Part shown: in pieces, positions 15,562 through 24,186 of the stretch
Layout of the letters: each line of letters begins with the position of its first letter
Numbering within the stretch: the stretch's first letter is position 1
NCBI GenBank assembly: GCA_015487975.1
Contig: WFOS01000032.1
Location: 1-33,917, forward strand
Origin: Ardenticatena sp.
GTDB taxonomy: Bacteria; Chloroflexota; Anaerolineae; Ardenticatenales; Ardenticatenaceae
Length of the DNA: 33,917 bases
Reading direction: 5' to 3'
Notes under the pieces: generated by a model
What the model saw: the letters and a program-made list of their open reading frames with translations, nothing else
Databases searched by the model: none
Told to the model about the DNA's origin: nothing
Program-made: the position numbers and the translations under genes

Positions 15562-17778
15562 TCACTTCAACCATGCCCGCCAGATTGCGAGGGCATCTGC
15601 ATCCTCGAAATAGTGAAAATGGTCGCATGTGAGTGTGCGCTGGTCGAGCAAGGGCGCCGGGTATAAGCCGCGATTGCCCAACGCACACATACTCCGCATG
15701 TTCAAAATCAAATCGTGCTGGTCGTCGAAGAAACGGTCTAGCATGGCGTCGGTCACGCGAGCAACAACGCGATACAAGCGCTCCAATCGGGCACGCTCGG
15801 CCAACTCCTCAGGCACCACGTTCCCTGCCATGACAAAATATGGTATGCGTGGTTCGCGCACCGGTTGCGTCAACTGCCTGACCACGTCCGAATCGGGTTC
15901 AAGGCTCTCGATACCTTGCATGGTCTCGGCAATCTGCCCCAACGCCCATTTGAGAACGAACGCCTGCGGTTGTGGCACCGTGCGATTGATGAGAATGGTT
16001 GCCAGTAACGTCGCGGCGTCTTTGGCTTTGGCCAGCAAGGTTCCCTCATTGGGAACTGCCGCCAGAAACAACCGCCGCACATACAACATGCCCCCTTCAC
16101 ATTCCAGCGCAAGGCGGCTCACGGCTGTGCCCATGCTGTGCGCGAACAGGTCTATTTGCACACCGCTCTGCTCGCCAAAGTGATGATGCATGGCAGACGC
16201 AAGACGCTCGGCATTCTCCCACACACTCGTTCCCACGGACTCATAGTCGAATGTGAGCAAACGGTCATACGCCCGGCCAATCCCTTGCTTTGGGAAACGT
16301 GCCAGTGCGCGTACAAAATGGCGCGAATCACTGTTGAAGCCATGCACAATCAGCGCGATGCGCATCCCTGGTTGCAGGTCGTTGGAATGCAATGTGCGGT
16401 AGTGCACAGCGCCGCCATCATCCGTAGGCAACACATGCACATCGAAACCCGGATGCCCCGACACAAATTGGGGCGGCACATACCGCGCCACGTGCAATTC
16501 GCCATTGGCGAGCGGGTCGGCACCTAAACCGGTTAGGCGATAGAAATAGAGCCGCACAGTACGCCGCCAATCACGCACGCCAATAGATGTCTCGCCCCCT
16601 GGTGGAAGCCAGGTGATATGCACCATTCCATCGGGGTCACCCCGTCCCACGGGATAGAACCACTCGCCATCGTGCGCTAGCGCCACCACGCTATGGCCGC
16701 GTATGTCGCGTGTTGCCGGCACACCAATACGCAACGGCGTTTCGGGGCGTACAGCCGCAAAATCTTCTGGTGAGCCCTTAATCTCCAAAGCCACAGCTGG
16801 CGCTGAACGCTGATGAGTAGAAGTCAACACGAGCGGTTCGGCCACACCTTGCAAGCCAGGGGGTGCCGGTACTTCGAACACACGCACATGCTGCCCCTGC
16901 GTCCAGGCACGCACGTCACCACCAAATCCCGGCGGCAGGAGAATACGCACGTCGAACGCCTGCCCATCTGCCACCGCTCCTGAATCCGCCGGCTGCACCG
17001 TTCTCAGGGCTGTTGTGTGTGCATACCACCAGGGGACATCGGACGGTACATCACTGCTCGTACACGCCTTTTCCAACATCGCCCAAAATGCCGAGGGCGA
17101 ACCAGGCGCTTCATCCAGTCCCCCTAACCAAGCAGGAATCTCCACCGATTCCGAAAATGCCAGCACTTTCAAAGTGTCGACGGTTTCAGCCACCCTTGGT
17201 GGCAACGTTGCCTGCAAACTGCCATCCGCGCCAAAAGTGTGCGTTGTGCCTGCATCCAGGTACGGAATCGCGGTTGGTGGGTGCAAGAGTGTCCACGTCC
17301 CGTCGGCACCGATATTGAGCAACACGACGAAGAGCGCCTGCGGGGTCTGGTTGGTCACATGCACGAGCACACGTTCGCCTGCTGTGACTTCCCACACACC
17401 ATCAGCATGGTGTGGCACAGAGCGTCCATCCCTCGTTGTCAACGAAAGCACCAATGGAGCAGGGTGTGGTGGTGCATGCGGCGCATGCGACAGGTCACGT
17501 AACGCCCAGGCACGTGCCAACATCTGCAATCGCGCCGATACATCCTCAGGTGTCGCCGCCGTTCGTACCAGCAAGAACGCAGCTGCATCGTACAGGAACG
17601 CTGTTTCACCTTCCACACGCAAACGCACGTCCGCCTGATGCACATCATGCACTCGACGCCAGCAACGACGAATCTCAGCGCGTTCCACAAGATGCTGCCA
17701 TATCGTTTCGGCGGCATCATTCAGCAGAGCCAATGTTCGTTGGTGGCTGGTCGAATATCTTTTCCGATGCATGGTCAT
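15562..17778 (-). CDS. DUF4384 domain / alpha-beta hydrolase fusion
   Basis: This 738-residue protein has an N-terminal part with a DUF4384-like beta-rich segment (residues about 110-215, including G-E-R-V-L-V-H-V and G-A-D-G-T-W-T-L-L-H-P). The C-terminal 300 residues form an alpha/beta hydrolase. Its oxyanion strand is I-V-H-G-F-N, the nucleophile elbow A-H-S-M-G lies near residue 545, and a likely catalytic His is in C-D-H-F-H-Y-F near the end. An Asp-rich segment (F-F-D-D-Q-H-D) may hold the acid. It could be a lipase, esterase or amidase; the substrate is unknown. There is no signal peptide, although DUF4384 is often found in envelope or signalling proteins, including beside kinases and caspases. 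The start at 17778 has AAAGGAG eight bases upstream. It converges on the kinase operon but is transcribed separately. Confidence 0.82.
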   Translation of the reverse strand: MTMHRKRYSTSHQRTLALLNDAAETIWQHLVERAEIRRCWRRVHDVHQADVRLRVEGETAFLYDAAAFLLVRTAATPEDVSARLQMLARAWALRDLSHAPHAPPHPAPLVLSLTTRDGRSVPHHADGVWEVTAGERVLVHVTNQTPQALFVVLLNIGADGTWTLLHPPTAIPYLDAGTTHTFGADGSLQATLPPRVAETVDTLKVLAFSESVEIPAWLGGLDEAPGSPSAFWAMLEKACTSSDVPSDVPWWYAHTTALRTVQPADSGAVADGQAFDVRILLPPGFGGDVRAWTQGQHVRVFEVPAPPGLQGVAEPLVLTSTHQRSAPAVALEIKGSPEDFAAVRPETPLRIGVPATRDIRGHSVVALAHDGEWFYPVGRGDPDGMVHITWLPPGGETSIGVRDWRRTVRLYFYRLTGLGADPLANGELHVARYVPPQFVSGHPGFDVHVLPTDDGGAVHYRTLHSNDLQPGMRIALIVHGFNSDSRHFVRALARFPKQGIGRAYDRLLTFDYESVGTSVWENAERLASAMHHHFGEQSGVQIDLFAHSMGTAVSRLALECEGGMLYVRRLFLAAVPNEGTLLAKAKDAATLLATILINRTVPQPQAFVLKWALGQIAETMQGIESLEPDSDVVRQLTQPVREPRIPYFVMAGNVVPEELAERARLERLYRVVARVTDAMLDRFFDDQHDLILNMRSMCALGNRGLYPAPLLDQRTLTCDHFHYFEDADALAIWRAWLK

Positions 17779-17883
17779 GGGGAGTACTCCTTTGCGTCAG
17801 TGGAACAGGTGGGTGAGCGGCTTGTATTGGAGCACAAAGCCAGGTGGAGGGCAAATGTAGACCACAGGATGCGCGACGGACAA

Positions 17884-17911
17884 TTGCCATTCAGCCCCCT
17901 GCGAGTATCAT
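17884..17911 (+). promoter_or_regulatory. Putative promoter of the coiled-coil/selB operon
   Basis: TTGCCA (17884-17889) and TATCAT (17906-17911) are 16 bases apart. Initiation near 17918 would make the ATG at 17910 untranslatable and supports the GTG start at 17973. Confidence 0.4.
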
Positions 17912-17972
17912 GCCCCTATCCCAAACAAAGAACAACCCACGCCAACGAAAAGGCTGTGAGGAGGAAGCACAC

Positions 17973-19214
17973 GTGGATCTCAATCAGGTTTCTCAGATGC
18001 TCAACTGGCTGGATGAAGAACATCGCCGCGATAAGGCGCTTTTGCTGGAATTGCGCCAAAAAGTGGAAAGCCAGGCGGTCGAACTTGAAAACCAGGCACG
18101 CCGCATTCAAGATTTGGAAGGTCGGCTTTCCAGTACACAAGCCAAGTTGTCACGGTTCACTCAGATCGAACAAGCCTTGCAGCAAGTGCGCGATGAAGTC
18201 ACCGAAATGATGACGCGCTTGGAAGAAGAAACCGAAAAAGCTCGCCGCGAAGAGGCACGTATTCGACAGGTGGAACGCGAAAGCACCACCCGCGCCATCA
18301 ACGAATTGCGACGCAGCCTAGACAAACTCCCTCAAATCGAGGAGCGCCTCAAAGCCTTGCGCGAAGAAGACAAACGTATCATCGAGCAGGTACAAGACCT
18401 GGCAACACGTACGACCACCTTGCAACGCTCGCTTCCCCCGCTGGAAGACCGTCTCACCTACATCGAAACACAACGTATGAACGACCAGAAGCACATCACA
18501 CAATTGCAAGAAGAAAGCGTACAATTGCTGCGCCGCACCGAAACCCATCAGGCCAAACTGGAACTGATCGAAGACCTGGCACGCCGCAACGAGCAGGCCA
18601 TTGCTGCGTTGCACGCCACACGCGAAGATTTGCGCCGTGACTTCAACAAATGGCTCGAAAATGCCCAACTGCGCGAAGCAGACTTCCAACAAAAGGTGCA
18701 ACAATGGCAGGTGAGCATGAACGAATATGCCGAGCACATTCGGCAACAGCAAGAGATGCTCAATCAGATGCAACAATTCCAAGTGCGTGTTCAGGAGCAT
18801 CTCAAAGCCATCGAAACCTTCAAAGAAGAACTGGAACGCGAATTCAATCTAGCGGCTGAAAAAATGCGCCTGACGGTCGAACAGCAACGCCGCCTCTACG
18901 AAGAATGGACAGCTGAGCAAGAGCAGCGCTGGCAAAAATTCCGTCTGGAACGCGAAGCCAAATGGACGCAAATCGATGCCCGGCATGAAGAATTCAAAGA
19001 CCGCTTCCGTCAGCTGGAAACGTTCCGCCGTGAAGCAGGCGAACGCTTGCAACAGTTGGGGCGTCAACTCATCGAAGCGCAAGCGGAGTATCGTGCTCTG
19101 GTCGCTGAATTGTGGGCGTTTCAAGAAGAGATTGCTGCTGCACAACTGGACGATTTGCGCCGTCGATTCCAACGTATCAGTGATGCGGTGCGTGAACATA
19201 CCACAGAAGCGTGA
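17973..19214 (+). CDS. Long coiled-coil protein of unknown function
   Basis: This 413-residue protein is almost wholly alpha-helical and charged, with heptad-like spacing of Leu/Ile and very high Glu, Gln, Arg and Lys content, so it should form an extended coiled coil. The GTG at 17973 is chosen as start because GAGGAGG lies eight bases before it, the putative promoter lies just upstream, and the earlier in-frame residues are not helical. There is no signal peptide, membrane helix or recognisable catalytic domain. It resembles the coiled-coil parts of SMC-like or structural proteins only in composition. Its TGA overlaps a GTG, eight bases from the SelB ATG, so the two genes are coupled, though no functional link is known. 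Confidence 0.8.
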   Translation: MDLNQVSQMLNWLDEEHRRDKALLLELRQKVESQAVELENQARRIQDLEGRLSSTQAKLSRFTQIEQALQQVRDEVTEMMTRLEEETEKARREEARIRQVERESTTRAINELRRSLDKLPQIEERLKALREEDKRIIEQVQDLATRTTTLQRSLPPLEDRLTYIETQRMNDQKHITQLQEESVQLLRRTETHQAKLELIEDLARRNEQAIAALHATREDLRRDFNKWLENAQLREADFQQKVQQWQVSMNEYAEHIRQQQEMLNQMQQFQVRVQEHLKAIETFKEELEREFNLAAEKMRLTVEQQRRLYEEWTAEQEQRWQKFRLEREAKWTQIDARHEEFKDRFRQLETFRREAGERLQQLGRQLIEAQAEYRALVAELWAFQEEIAAAQLDDLRRRFQRISDAVREHTTEA

Positions 19215-19219
19215 GCACC

Positions 19220-21088
19220 ATGCGCGTTATCGGCACGGCAGGACACGTCGATCACGGCAAATCAACACTGGTGCAGGCCCTTACGGGCATCGACCCTGAC
19301 CGCTTGAAAGAAGAAAAAGCCCGCCAGATGACCATCGACTTGGGCTTTGCCTGGATGACGCTGCCCAGTGGGTTGGATGTGAGCATCGTGGATGTGCCTG
19401 GGCATGAGGATTTCATCAAGAACATGCTGGCTGGCGTCGGTGGCATCGACCTGGCCATGCTGGTTGTGGCTGCCGATGAGGCGGTGATGCCCCAAACGCG
19501 CGAACACCTGGCTATTTTGGATTTGCTCCATGTGCGCCGAGGGGTGGTTGCTCTGACGAAAATCGACTTGATCGAAGATGAAGAATGGCTGGCGCTGGTG
19601 CAAGAAGATGTGCGCGAAACGCTCCGCGGCACCATTCTCGAAGATGCGCCCATCGTGCCGGTTTCAGCACGCACGGGCGTCGGGCTGGATGAACTCCGCA
19701 CTACCCTCGATCGTTTGCTGGCCGACATTCCACCACGCCCCGATGTGGGACGCCCTCGCTTGCCCATTGACCGCGCCTTCACCGTGACGGGTTTTGGCAC
19801 GGTGGTGACCGGGACCCTTTCGGATGGCACCTTGCAGGTGGGCGATGAGGTGGAGATCTTACCGCGGGGCGTGCGTGGCCGTATTCGCGGCATGCAGACG
19901 CATCGTCGTTCCATCGAAACAGCAGATCCGGGTCGGCGGCTCGCCATCAATGTAAGCGGGGTCGATGTCGATGAAGTGGCACGTGGCGATGTGCTGGTTG
20001 CTCCTGGCACATACCGCCCCACCTTCCTTGTCGACGCGACCTTGTCCCTGCTGCCCGATACCCCCAAGCCCCTTCGCCACAATGCCGAAGTGGACTTTTT
20101 TGTGGGGGCTTCCGAAGTGATGGCACACGTGCGACTGATTGGCGTGCGCGAACTGCGCCCCGGCGAACGCGCCTACGTGCAATTGCGTTTCGACCGCCCC
20201 GTGGTTGTGGCACGGGACGATCGCTTCATCATTCGCCAGCCATCGCCAAGCCGCACGTTAGGTGGTGGCCGCATTCTCGATCCTCACCCCGGCCGTCGCT
20301 GGCGGCGCTTCCGCGAGCCGACGTTGGCGCGTTTCCGCTTGCTGGATGAAGGCGACCCGCTGGAGTTGCTCTTGGAGACACTCCGCCGCCACGAACCTGC
20401 TGCCACAGAGCAGCTCCTGGCCCAGAGCACGCTGCCAGTCGAAACCGCCCGCGCGGCACTCGAAAAAGGGGTGCGCGAAGGGCGAATTCGCGCCCTGGCG
20501 GATGGCACTTTGCTTTCGGCCGAAGGGTGGCGTGCCTACGCTGAACGGCTCCAACACCTTCTGCGCGAGTATCACGCCCAACACCCACTCCGTCTGGGAA
20601 TGCCGCGTGAAGAAGCAGCCAGTCGCCTGGGACTTTCCCCCAAACAGTTTGCGGCTTTGCGCGACATGTTTTGCGAAGAAGGGTGGCTGACCGAAGAAAA
20701 CGGATGGGTCCGCCTGAGCCATCACCAGGTACGCCTGAGTCCCGAGCAACAAGCGGCCGTAGACCAGTTACTGGCACGCTTTCACGAACACCCAACACGC
20801 CCCCCCAGCGTTGCCGAAGCGGTGCGCCTGGTTGGGGAAGAAGTGCTGGCACTGCTCATTGCCCGTGGTGATCTGGTACGTGTCAGTCGTGAAGTGCTTT
20901 TCCTGCCGGAAACCTACGCACACCTTGTAGAAGGGGTTCAGGCGCTCATACGCGAACGAGGGCGCGTCACCGTCGCAGAAGTGCGGGACACGTTCGAAAC
21001 AAGCCGCAAATATGCCGTCGCTCTGCTCGAACACCTGGATGAGCGACGAATCACACGTCGTGTGGGCGATGTGCGTGTGCTACGGTGA
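19220..21088 (+). CDS. selB: Selenocysteine-specific translation elongation factor SelB
   Basis: This 622-residue GTPase matches SelB. G1 is G-H-V-D-H-G-K-S-T (residues 8-16), then T-I-D-L-G-F in switch I, D-V-P-G-H-E in switch II, and T-K-I-D as the G4 loop. EF-Tu-like beta-barrel domains II and III follow (T-V-T-G-F-G-T-V-V-T-G-T), then a C-terminal region of winged helices that in known SelB proteins binds the SECIS hairpin of selenoprotein mRNA. SelB delivers Sec-tRNA to in-frame UGA codons. The ATG at 19220 gives the N-terminus M-R-V-I-G-T-A-G-H-V-D-H-G-K typical of the family; a GTG at 19211 overlapping the previous stop is an alternative. No selA, selD, tRNA-Sec or selenoprotein is in the window. 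Confidence 0.93.
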   Translation: MRVIGTAGHVDHGKSTLVQALTGIDPDRLKEEKARQMTIDLGFAWMTLPSGLDVSIVDVPGHEDFIKNMLAGVGGIDLAMLVVAADEAVMPQTREHLAILDLLHVRRGVVALTKIDLIEDEEWLALVQEDVRETLRGTILEDAPIVPVSARTGVGLDELRTTLDRLLADIPPRPDVGRPRLPIDRAFTVTGFGTVVTGTLSDGTLQVGDEVEILPRGVRGRIRGMQTHRRSIETADPGRRLAINVSGVDVDEVARGDVLVAPGTYRPTFLVDATLSLLPDTPKPLRHNAEVDFFVGASEVMAHVRLIGVRELRPGERAYVQLRFDRPVVVARDDRFIIRQPSPSRTLGGGRILDPHPGRRWRRFREPTLARFRLLDEGDPLELLLETLRRHEPAATEQLLAQSTLPVETARAALEKGVREGRIRALADGTLLSAEGWRAYAERLQHLLREYHAQHPLRLGMPREEAASRLGLSPKQFAALRDMFCEEGWLTEENGWVRLSHHQVRLSPEQQAAVDQLLARFHEHPTRPPSVAEAVRLVGEEVLALLIARGDLVRVSREVLFLPETYAHLVEGVQALIRERGRVTVAEVRDTFETSRKYAVALLEHLDERRITRRVGDVRVLR

Positions 21089-21185
21089 CGCAACCGTGGT
21101 CTCTTTCACCTGAAAACGTCCCAACTGGGCATTGCTCTTGACGTTGTGAACCAATCCGCGCGGCAGGCAGCAAGTACGAGCCAAC

Positions 21186-21222
21186 ATGCAACAGAGGCGC
21201 TGAGAAAGCGCCTCTGTTGCAT
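21186..21222. terminator. Perfect 16-bp inverted repeat between convergent selB and TPP-enzyme genes
   Basis: The arms 21186-21201 and 21207-21222 are perfectly complementary with a GAGAA loop. The long stem between convergent stops suggests a bidirectional terminator, but neither side has a proper T run. It could instead be an mRNA 3'-end stabilising or processing hairpin. Confidence 0.55.
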
Positions 21223-21236
21223 TCAGGGCATGCATG

Positions 21237-22880
21237 TCAGAGCACGTATGCTCGCCCCGCCATATGCGCAAGCCCTTTCGGATCGAGCGCTGCATTGATG
21301 ACCACCGGCTTGTCGAGCGTGAAGGCTTGCTTCAGCGCCGCTCCCAACTCGTCAGGCGCTTCCACCAACACACCAACACCACCCAACGCTTCGGCAACCA
21401 GATCGTAGCGTGTAAATGCCAGTTTCGTCGCGACGGCGCGTTCCTCGCCAAAGAACTGTACCTGCGGATTGCGAATTTGCCCCCACTGAGCATCATTGCC
21501 CACCACTGTCACAAATGGCAAATTGTGACGCACCGCGGTATCCAATTCAAACCCATTGAAGCCGAACGATCCATCGCCACTCAGCAAGAGGACTTTGTAC
21601 GCTGGACGCAATTTCTTCGCGGCGAGAGCAAACGGCTGCCCCACCCCCAGACATCCCAACGGGCCAGGGTCGAGCCAGAGCCCAGGGGCATACGGGCGTA
21701 CCACTTTGGCCGCCATCGCCACCACATCACCACCATCACCAATGAAAATCGTGCGATCGTCCAACACGTTGGCAATCTCACGTGCCAACCGAAAATGGTG
21801 AATGGGCGACGAATCACGCTGTTCGTATTCGGCCTGTGCTTCAGCCTGTGCACGTTCAAGCGCTTCGACATCACGCCGCCAGGCAGCAAATGAAACCCCA
21901 CCGCCCTCATCGAGCGCGGCTTCTAAGGCTTCGAGCGTGGCACGCACATCGCCCAAAATCCCCACATCGGCATCACGGTTCTGCCCAATCTGCGTGCCAT
22001 CTGGCTCAATCTGTATGAGGCGTGCATCCGCATTGAACTGCCCATATTTGAGGCGAAAGTCGAGCGGCGTGCCTGCAATGATAACGACATCTGCCTGACG
22101 CAGCGCCTTTCCGCGTGAGAGGAAGAACGCACTGGGATGGTCGGGCGGAAGCAAGCCCCGTGCCATGCCATTGAGATAAGTCGGGATTGCCGTCTTCTCT
22201 GCAAAACGTTGCAACACATCTGCTGCATCATCCCAATAGGCCGTCGAACCAGCAATCAGCACCGGGCGCTGCGCTTCACGCAGCAACGCTGCTGCCTGTG
22301 CAATCGCGCGGGGGTCGGGATATGGGCGTGCTGTGGTACGATACCGTTCCGGCAACGGCGCTTGATCGGTGTTGACAATGTCAGCCAGAATGTCGAACGC
22401 CATCTCCAAAAACACAGGGCCGGGGCGTCCATCCAGCGCAATACGGAACGCGCGTGCCATAAACTCGGGAATGCGATCGGCGCTGGGCACACTGGCGCTC
22501 CACTTGGTCATCGGCTTGAACACATCCACCTGCTCCATCTCTTGCAGCGCCCCTTTTCCTTGAAACGCCGTTGGCGCCGCCCCACCAATCACCAGCAACG
22601 GCGAGCCAGCCTGATACGCATTCGCCACCGCCGTCACGGTCCCCGTCACGCCAGGGCCAGCCGTCACCACGGCACAGCCAATGCCGCGGGTCAAGCGGGC
22701 CCACGCATCGGCGGCATGAGCGGCTGCCTGTTCATGGCGCGTATCCACAACGTCGATGTCGAACGCCAGACACCCGTCGTAAATCGGCGCCACATGCCCC
22801 CCACACAACGTAAAAATCGTCTGCACGCCTTCTTTGGTCAGCATCGCAGCAACGAGATGTCCCCCCATCATCTTTGGCAT
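21237..22880 (-). CDS. Thiamine-diphosphate-dependent enzyme, acetolactate-synthase-like family
   Basis: This 547-residue protein has the three-domain layout of the acetohydroxyacid synthase/benzoylformate decarboxylase superfamily. The N-terminal PYR domain carries the catalytic Glu (E50 in D-T-R-H-E-Q-A-A). A central domain follows, and the C-terminal PP domain has the TPP/Mg motif starting G-D-G-S-F-G-F and ending V-G-N-D, where the usual N-N is N-D. Such enzymes ligate or split 2-oxo acids or acyl-CoAs. The product cannot be assigned: no small regulatory subunit or ilv neighbour is present, so an anabolic acetolactate synthase is not favoured; oxalyl-CoA decarboxylase-, lyase- or carboligase-type activity is possible. 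AAGGAG precedes the ATG at 22880; the frame is open further upstream, but without another good start. It diverges from a thioesterase gene. Confidence 0.85.
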   Translation of the reverse strand: MPKMMGGHLVAAMLTKEGVQTIFTLCGGHVAPIYDGCLAFDIDVVDTRHEQAAAHAADAWARLTRGIGCAVVTAGPGVTGTVTAVANAYQAGSPLLVIGGAAPTAFQGKGALQEMEQVDVFKPMTKWSASVPSADRIPEFMARAFRIALDGRPGPVFLEMAFDILADIVNTDQAPLPERYRTTARPYPDPRAIAQAAALLREAQRPVLIAGSTAYWDDAADVLQRFAEKTAIPTYLNGMARGLLPPDHPSAFFLSRGKALRQADVVIIAGTPLDFRLKYGQFNADARLIQIEPDGTQIGQNRDADVGILGDVRATLEALEAALDEGGGVSFAAWRRDVEALERAQAEAQAEYEQRDSSPIHHFRLAREIANVLDDRTIFIGDGGDVVAMAAKVVRPYAPGLWLDPGPLGCLGVGQPFALAAKKLRPAYKVLLLSGDGSFGFNGFELDTAVRHNLPFVTVVGNDAQWGQIRNPQVQFFGEERAVATKLAFTRYDLVAEALGGVGVLVEAPDELGAALKQAFTLDKPVVINAALDPKGLAHMAGRAYVL

Positions 22881-22904
22881 GGCTTGCTCCTTGTAGTCGG
22901 TTGC

Positions 22905-22918
22905 CAAACGAACGTTTG
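22905..22918. promoter_or_regulatory. 14-bp palindrome, possible repressor operator
   Basis: CAAACG-AA-CGTTTG is a 6+6 inverted repeat 25 bases upstream of the TPP-enzyme start, within its leader or promoter. Symmetric A-A-A-C-G/C-G-T-T-T sites are typical of TetR-type regulators, but no regulator gene is nearby, so the assignment is tentative. Confidence 0.4.
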
Positions 22919-22963
22919 CTTTACACTCTACCATGAGCACGCCAAAATGAGAAAAGGCAGGCT

Positions 22964-22991
22964 TTGGCGTCTGGCGACACTCTGGCATAAT
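22964..22991 (+). promoter_or_regulatory. Putative promoter of the thioesterase operon
   Basis: TTGGCG (22964-22969) and CATAAT (22986-22991) are 16 bases apart, about 40 bases before the ATG at 23030. A small CACAC-N5-GTGTG repeat (22996-23010) sits at the expected transcription start. Confidence 0.45.
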
Positions 22992-23029
22992 AGCGCACAC
23001 CAATTGTGTGAACGAAAGGGCTGGCACAT

Positions 23030-23518
23030 ATGCGCGACCTGAAACCCAAACCGGCCTCTGCTTCGGAACTCACCATTTCTCGTTTGATGAATCCTGAACA
23101 TGCCAACCCCGTCGGCATCGTTCACGGGGGTGAAATCCTCAAAATGGCGGACGAAGCTGGTGGCATCGTTGGGATGCGCCATGCACGACGGCCTGTCGTG
23201 ACGGTACGCCTGGACTCGATGACATTCCTGCAACCCATCTACGTGGGCAATCTCGTGCGCGTGCATGCCCGTGTCAACTGGACGGGGCACACATCCATGG
23301 AAATCGGCATGCGTGTCGAAGCCGAAGACCCCATCACAGGGCGCATTGTGCACACGAATTCGGCCTACGCCGTCTATGTCGCGCTCGATGAAAACGGACG
23401 TCCTGCCCCCATCCCCCCCTTGTTGTTGGAGAACGACGATGACCGACGGCGCTGGCAAGAAGCCGAAGAACGCCAGCACATGCGCCTGGCGCAACGCAAG
23501 CAGGCCAGGCCATCATGA
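23030..23518 (+). CDS. Acyl-CoA thioesterase, hotdog fold (YciA-like)
   Basis: This 162-residue protein carries the hotdog thioesterase signature N-P-V-G-I-V-H-G-G-E-I-L-K-M-A-D-E-A-G-G (residues about 26-45), where the aspartate and glycine-rich helix form the active site. Then come V-T-V-R-L-D-S-M-T-F and a C-terminal strand. The family hydrolyses acyl-CoA to free acid and CoA in the cytoplasm. The C-terminal 40 residues are charged and helical, longer than the catalytic core needs. GAAAGGG lies ahead of the ATG. The stop overlaps the next ATG (ATGA), so it is coupled to the membrane protein. It diverges from the TPP enzyme and might share its regulation. Confidence 0.87.
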   Translation: MRDLKPKPASASELTISRLMNPEHANPVGIVHGGEILKMADEAGGIVGMRHARRPVVTVRLDSMTFLQPIYVGNLVRVHARVNWTGHTSMEIGMRVEAEDPITGRIVHTNSAYAVYVALDENGRPAPIPPLLLENDDDRRRWQEAEERQHMRLAQRKQARPS

Positions 23519-24186
23519 CACGCGAACGTATCAGTGCCTGGCTGGTCGTCTCTGGCTCACTGGCAGGGGGGCTCGGCTGGTGGCTTCCCTGGGTTGCGCA
23601 CCCCAAGGGCGCGGCAGCGTTGGTATTGCTGGGGCTGGACCTGGGCGATTTCTTCAAATTCACCACCCTTTGGCGCAATGGCGGTCTGCAATGGGAGCGG
23701 CACTTCTTTTTCCTGCCACCAGCCTTGGCAACATTGGGGCTTCTGCTCTGGGCGACACGGCTGGGATGGCGTGGCCGCACGGTCATGCTGGGCATAGCCA
23801 TTCCAATGGCGCTTGTCCTTCTGCCTGAATACGAACGCTGGCATGAATGGCAATCGCCCGAATTTCGCTTCCAGAGCACGCTGGCGATCATCGTTGTGAT
23901 CACAGCACTGCTCGTGTGGGCGGGTGGTCCACGCCTCCCCCGCTCACTCACCACGGCGGCCGGGGCCGTCGTCGCGCTGGCGGGGGCCACTCTGCCGCTT
24001 TGGGCATTCTGGCGCGTCGAGTTGCTCTTGCGCGATTTTTACGGCGGGGCTATCGTGTGGGGTGCAGGCATCTGGTACACCACCATCGGCTTTGGGATTG
24101 CCCTGGCTGGCTGGGTCTTGCCGTCCATCAAACGGCAAAGGAGCCGTCATGAACGCACCACGGCGACACCAACGCGCCATCGATGA
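23515..24186 (+). CDS. Integral membrane protein, unknown function
   Basis: This 223-residue protein has about six hydrophobic helices: residues about 8-26, 33-47, 64-82, 87-102, 120-140 and 145-165, with a further one near 180-205. It ends in a basic tail rich in Arg and Thr. No family motif or catalytic residue is recognised. The start overlaps the thioesterase stop by four bases. Its 3' end overlaps the start of the ParB-like/USP gene by 38 bases, which is more than usual here and implies tight coupling or that its true end is earlier. Trp-rich loops (G-W-W-L-P-W) resemble many uncharacterised membrane proteins. Confidence 0.75.
   Translation: MTRERISAWLVVSGSLAGGLGWWLPWVAHPKGAAALVLLGLDLGDFFKFTTLWRNGGLQWERHFFFLPPALATLGLLLWATRLGWRGRTVMLGIAIPMALVLLPEYERWHEWQSPEFRFQSTLAIIVVITALLVWAGGPRLPRSLTTAAGAVVALAGATLPLWAFWRVELLLRDFYGGAIVWGAGIWYTTIGFGIALAGWVLPSIKRQRSRHERTTATPTRHR

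Noticed and set aside
21237..22880. Assignment as anabolic acetolactate synthase (ilvB)
   Set aside because: No small subunit or ilv genes lie nearby, and the N-N of the TPP motif is N-D, so only the superfamily can be stated.
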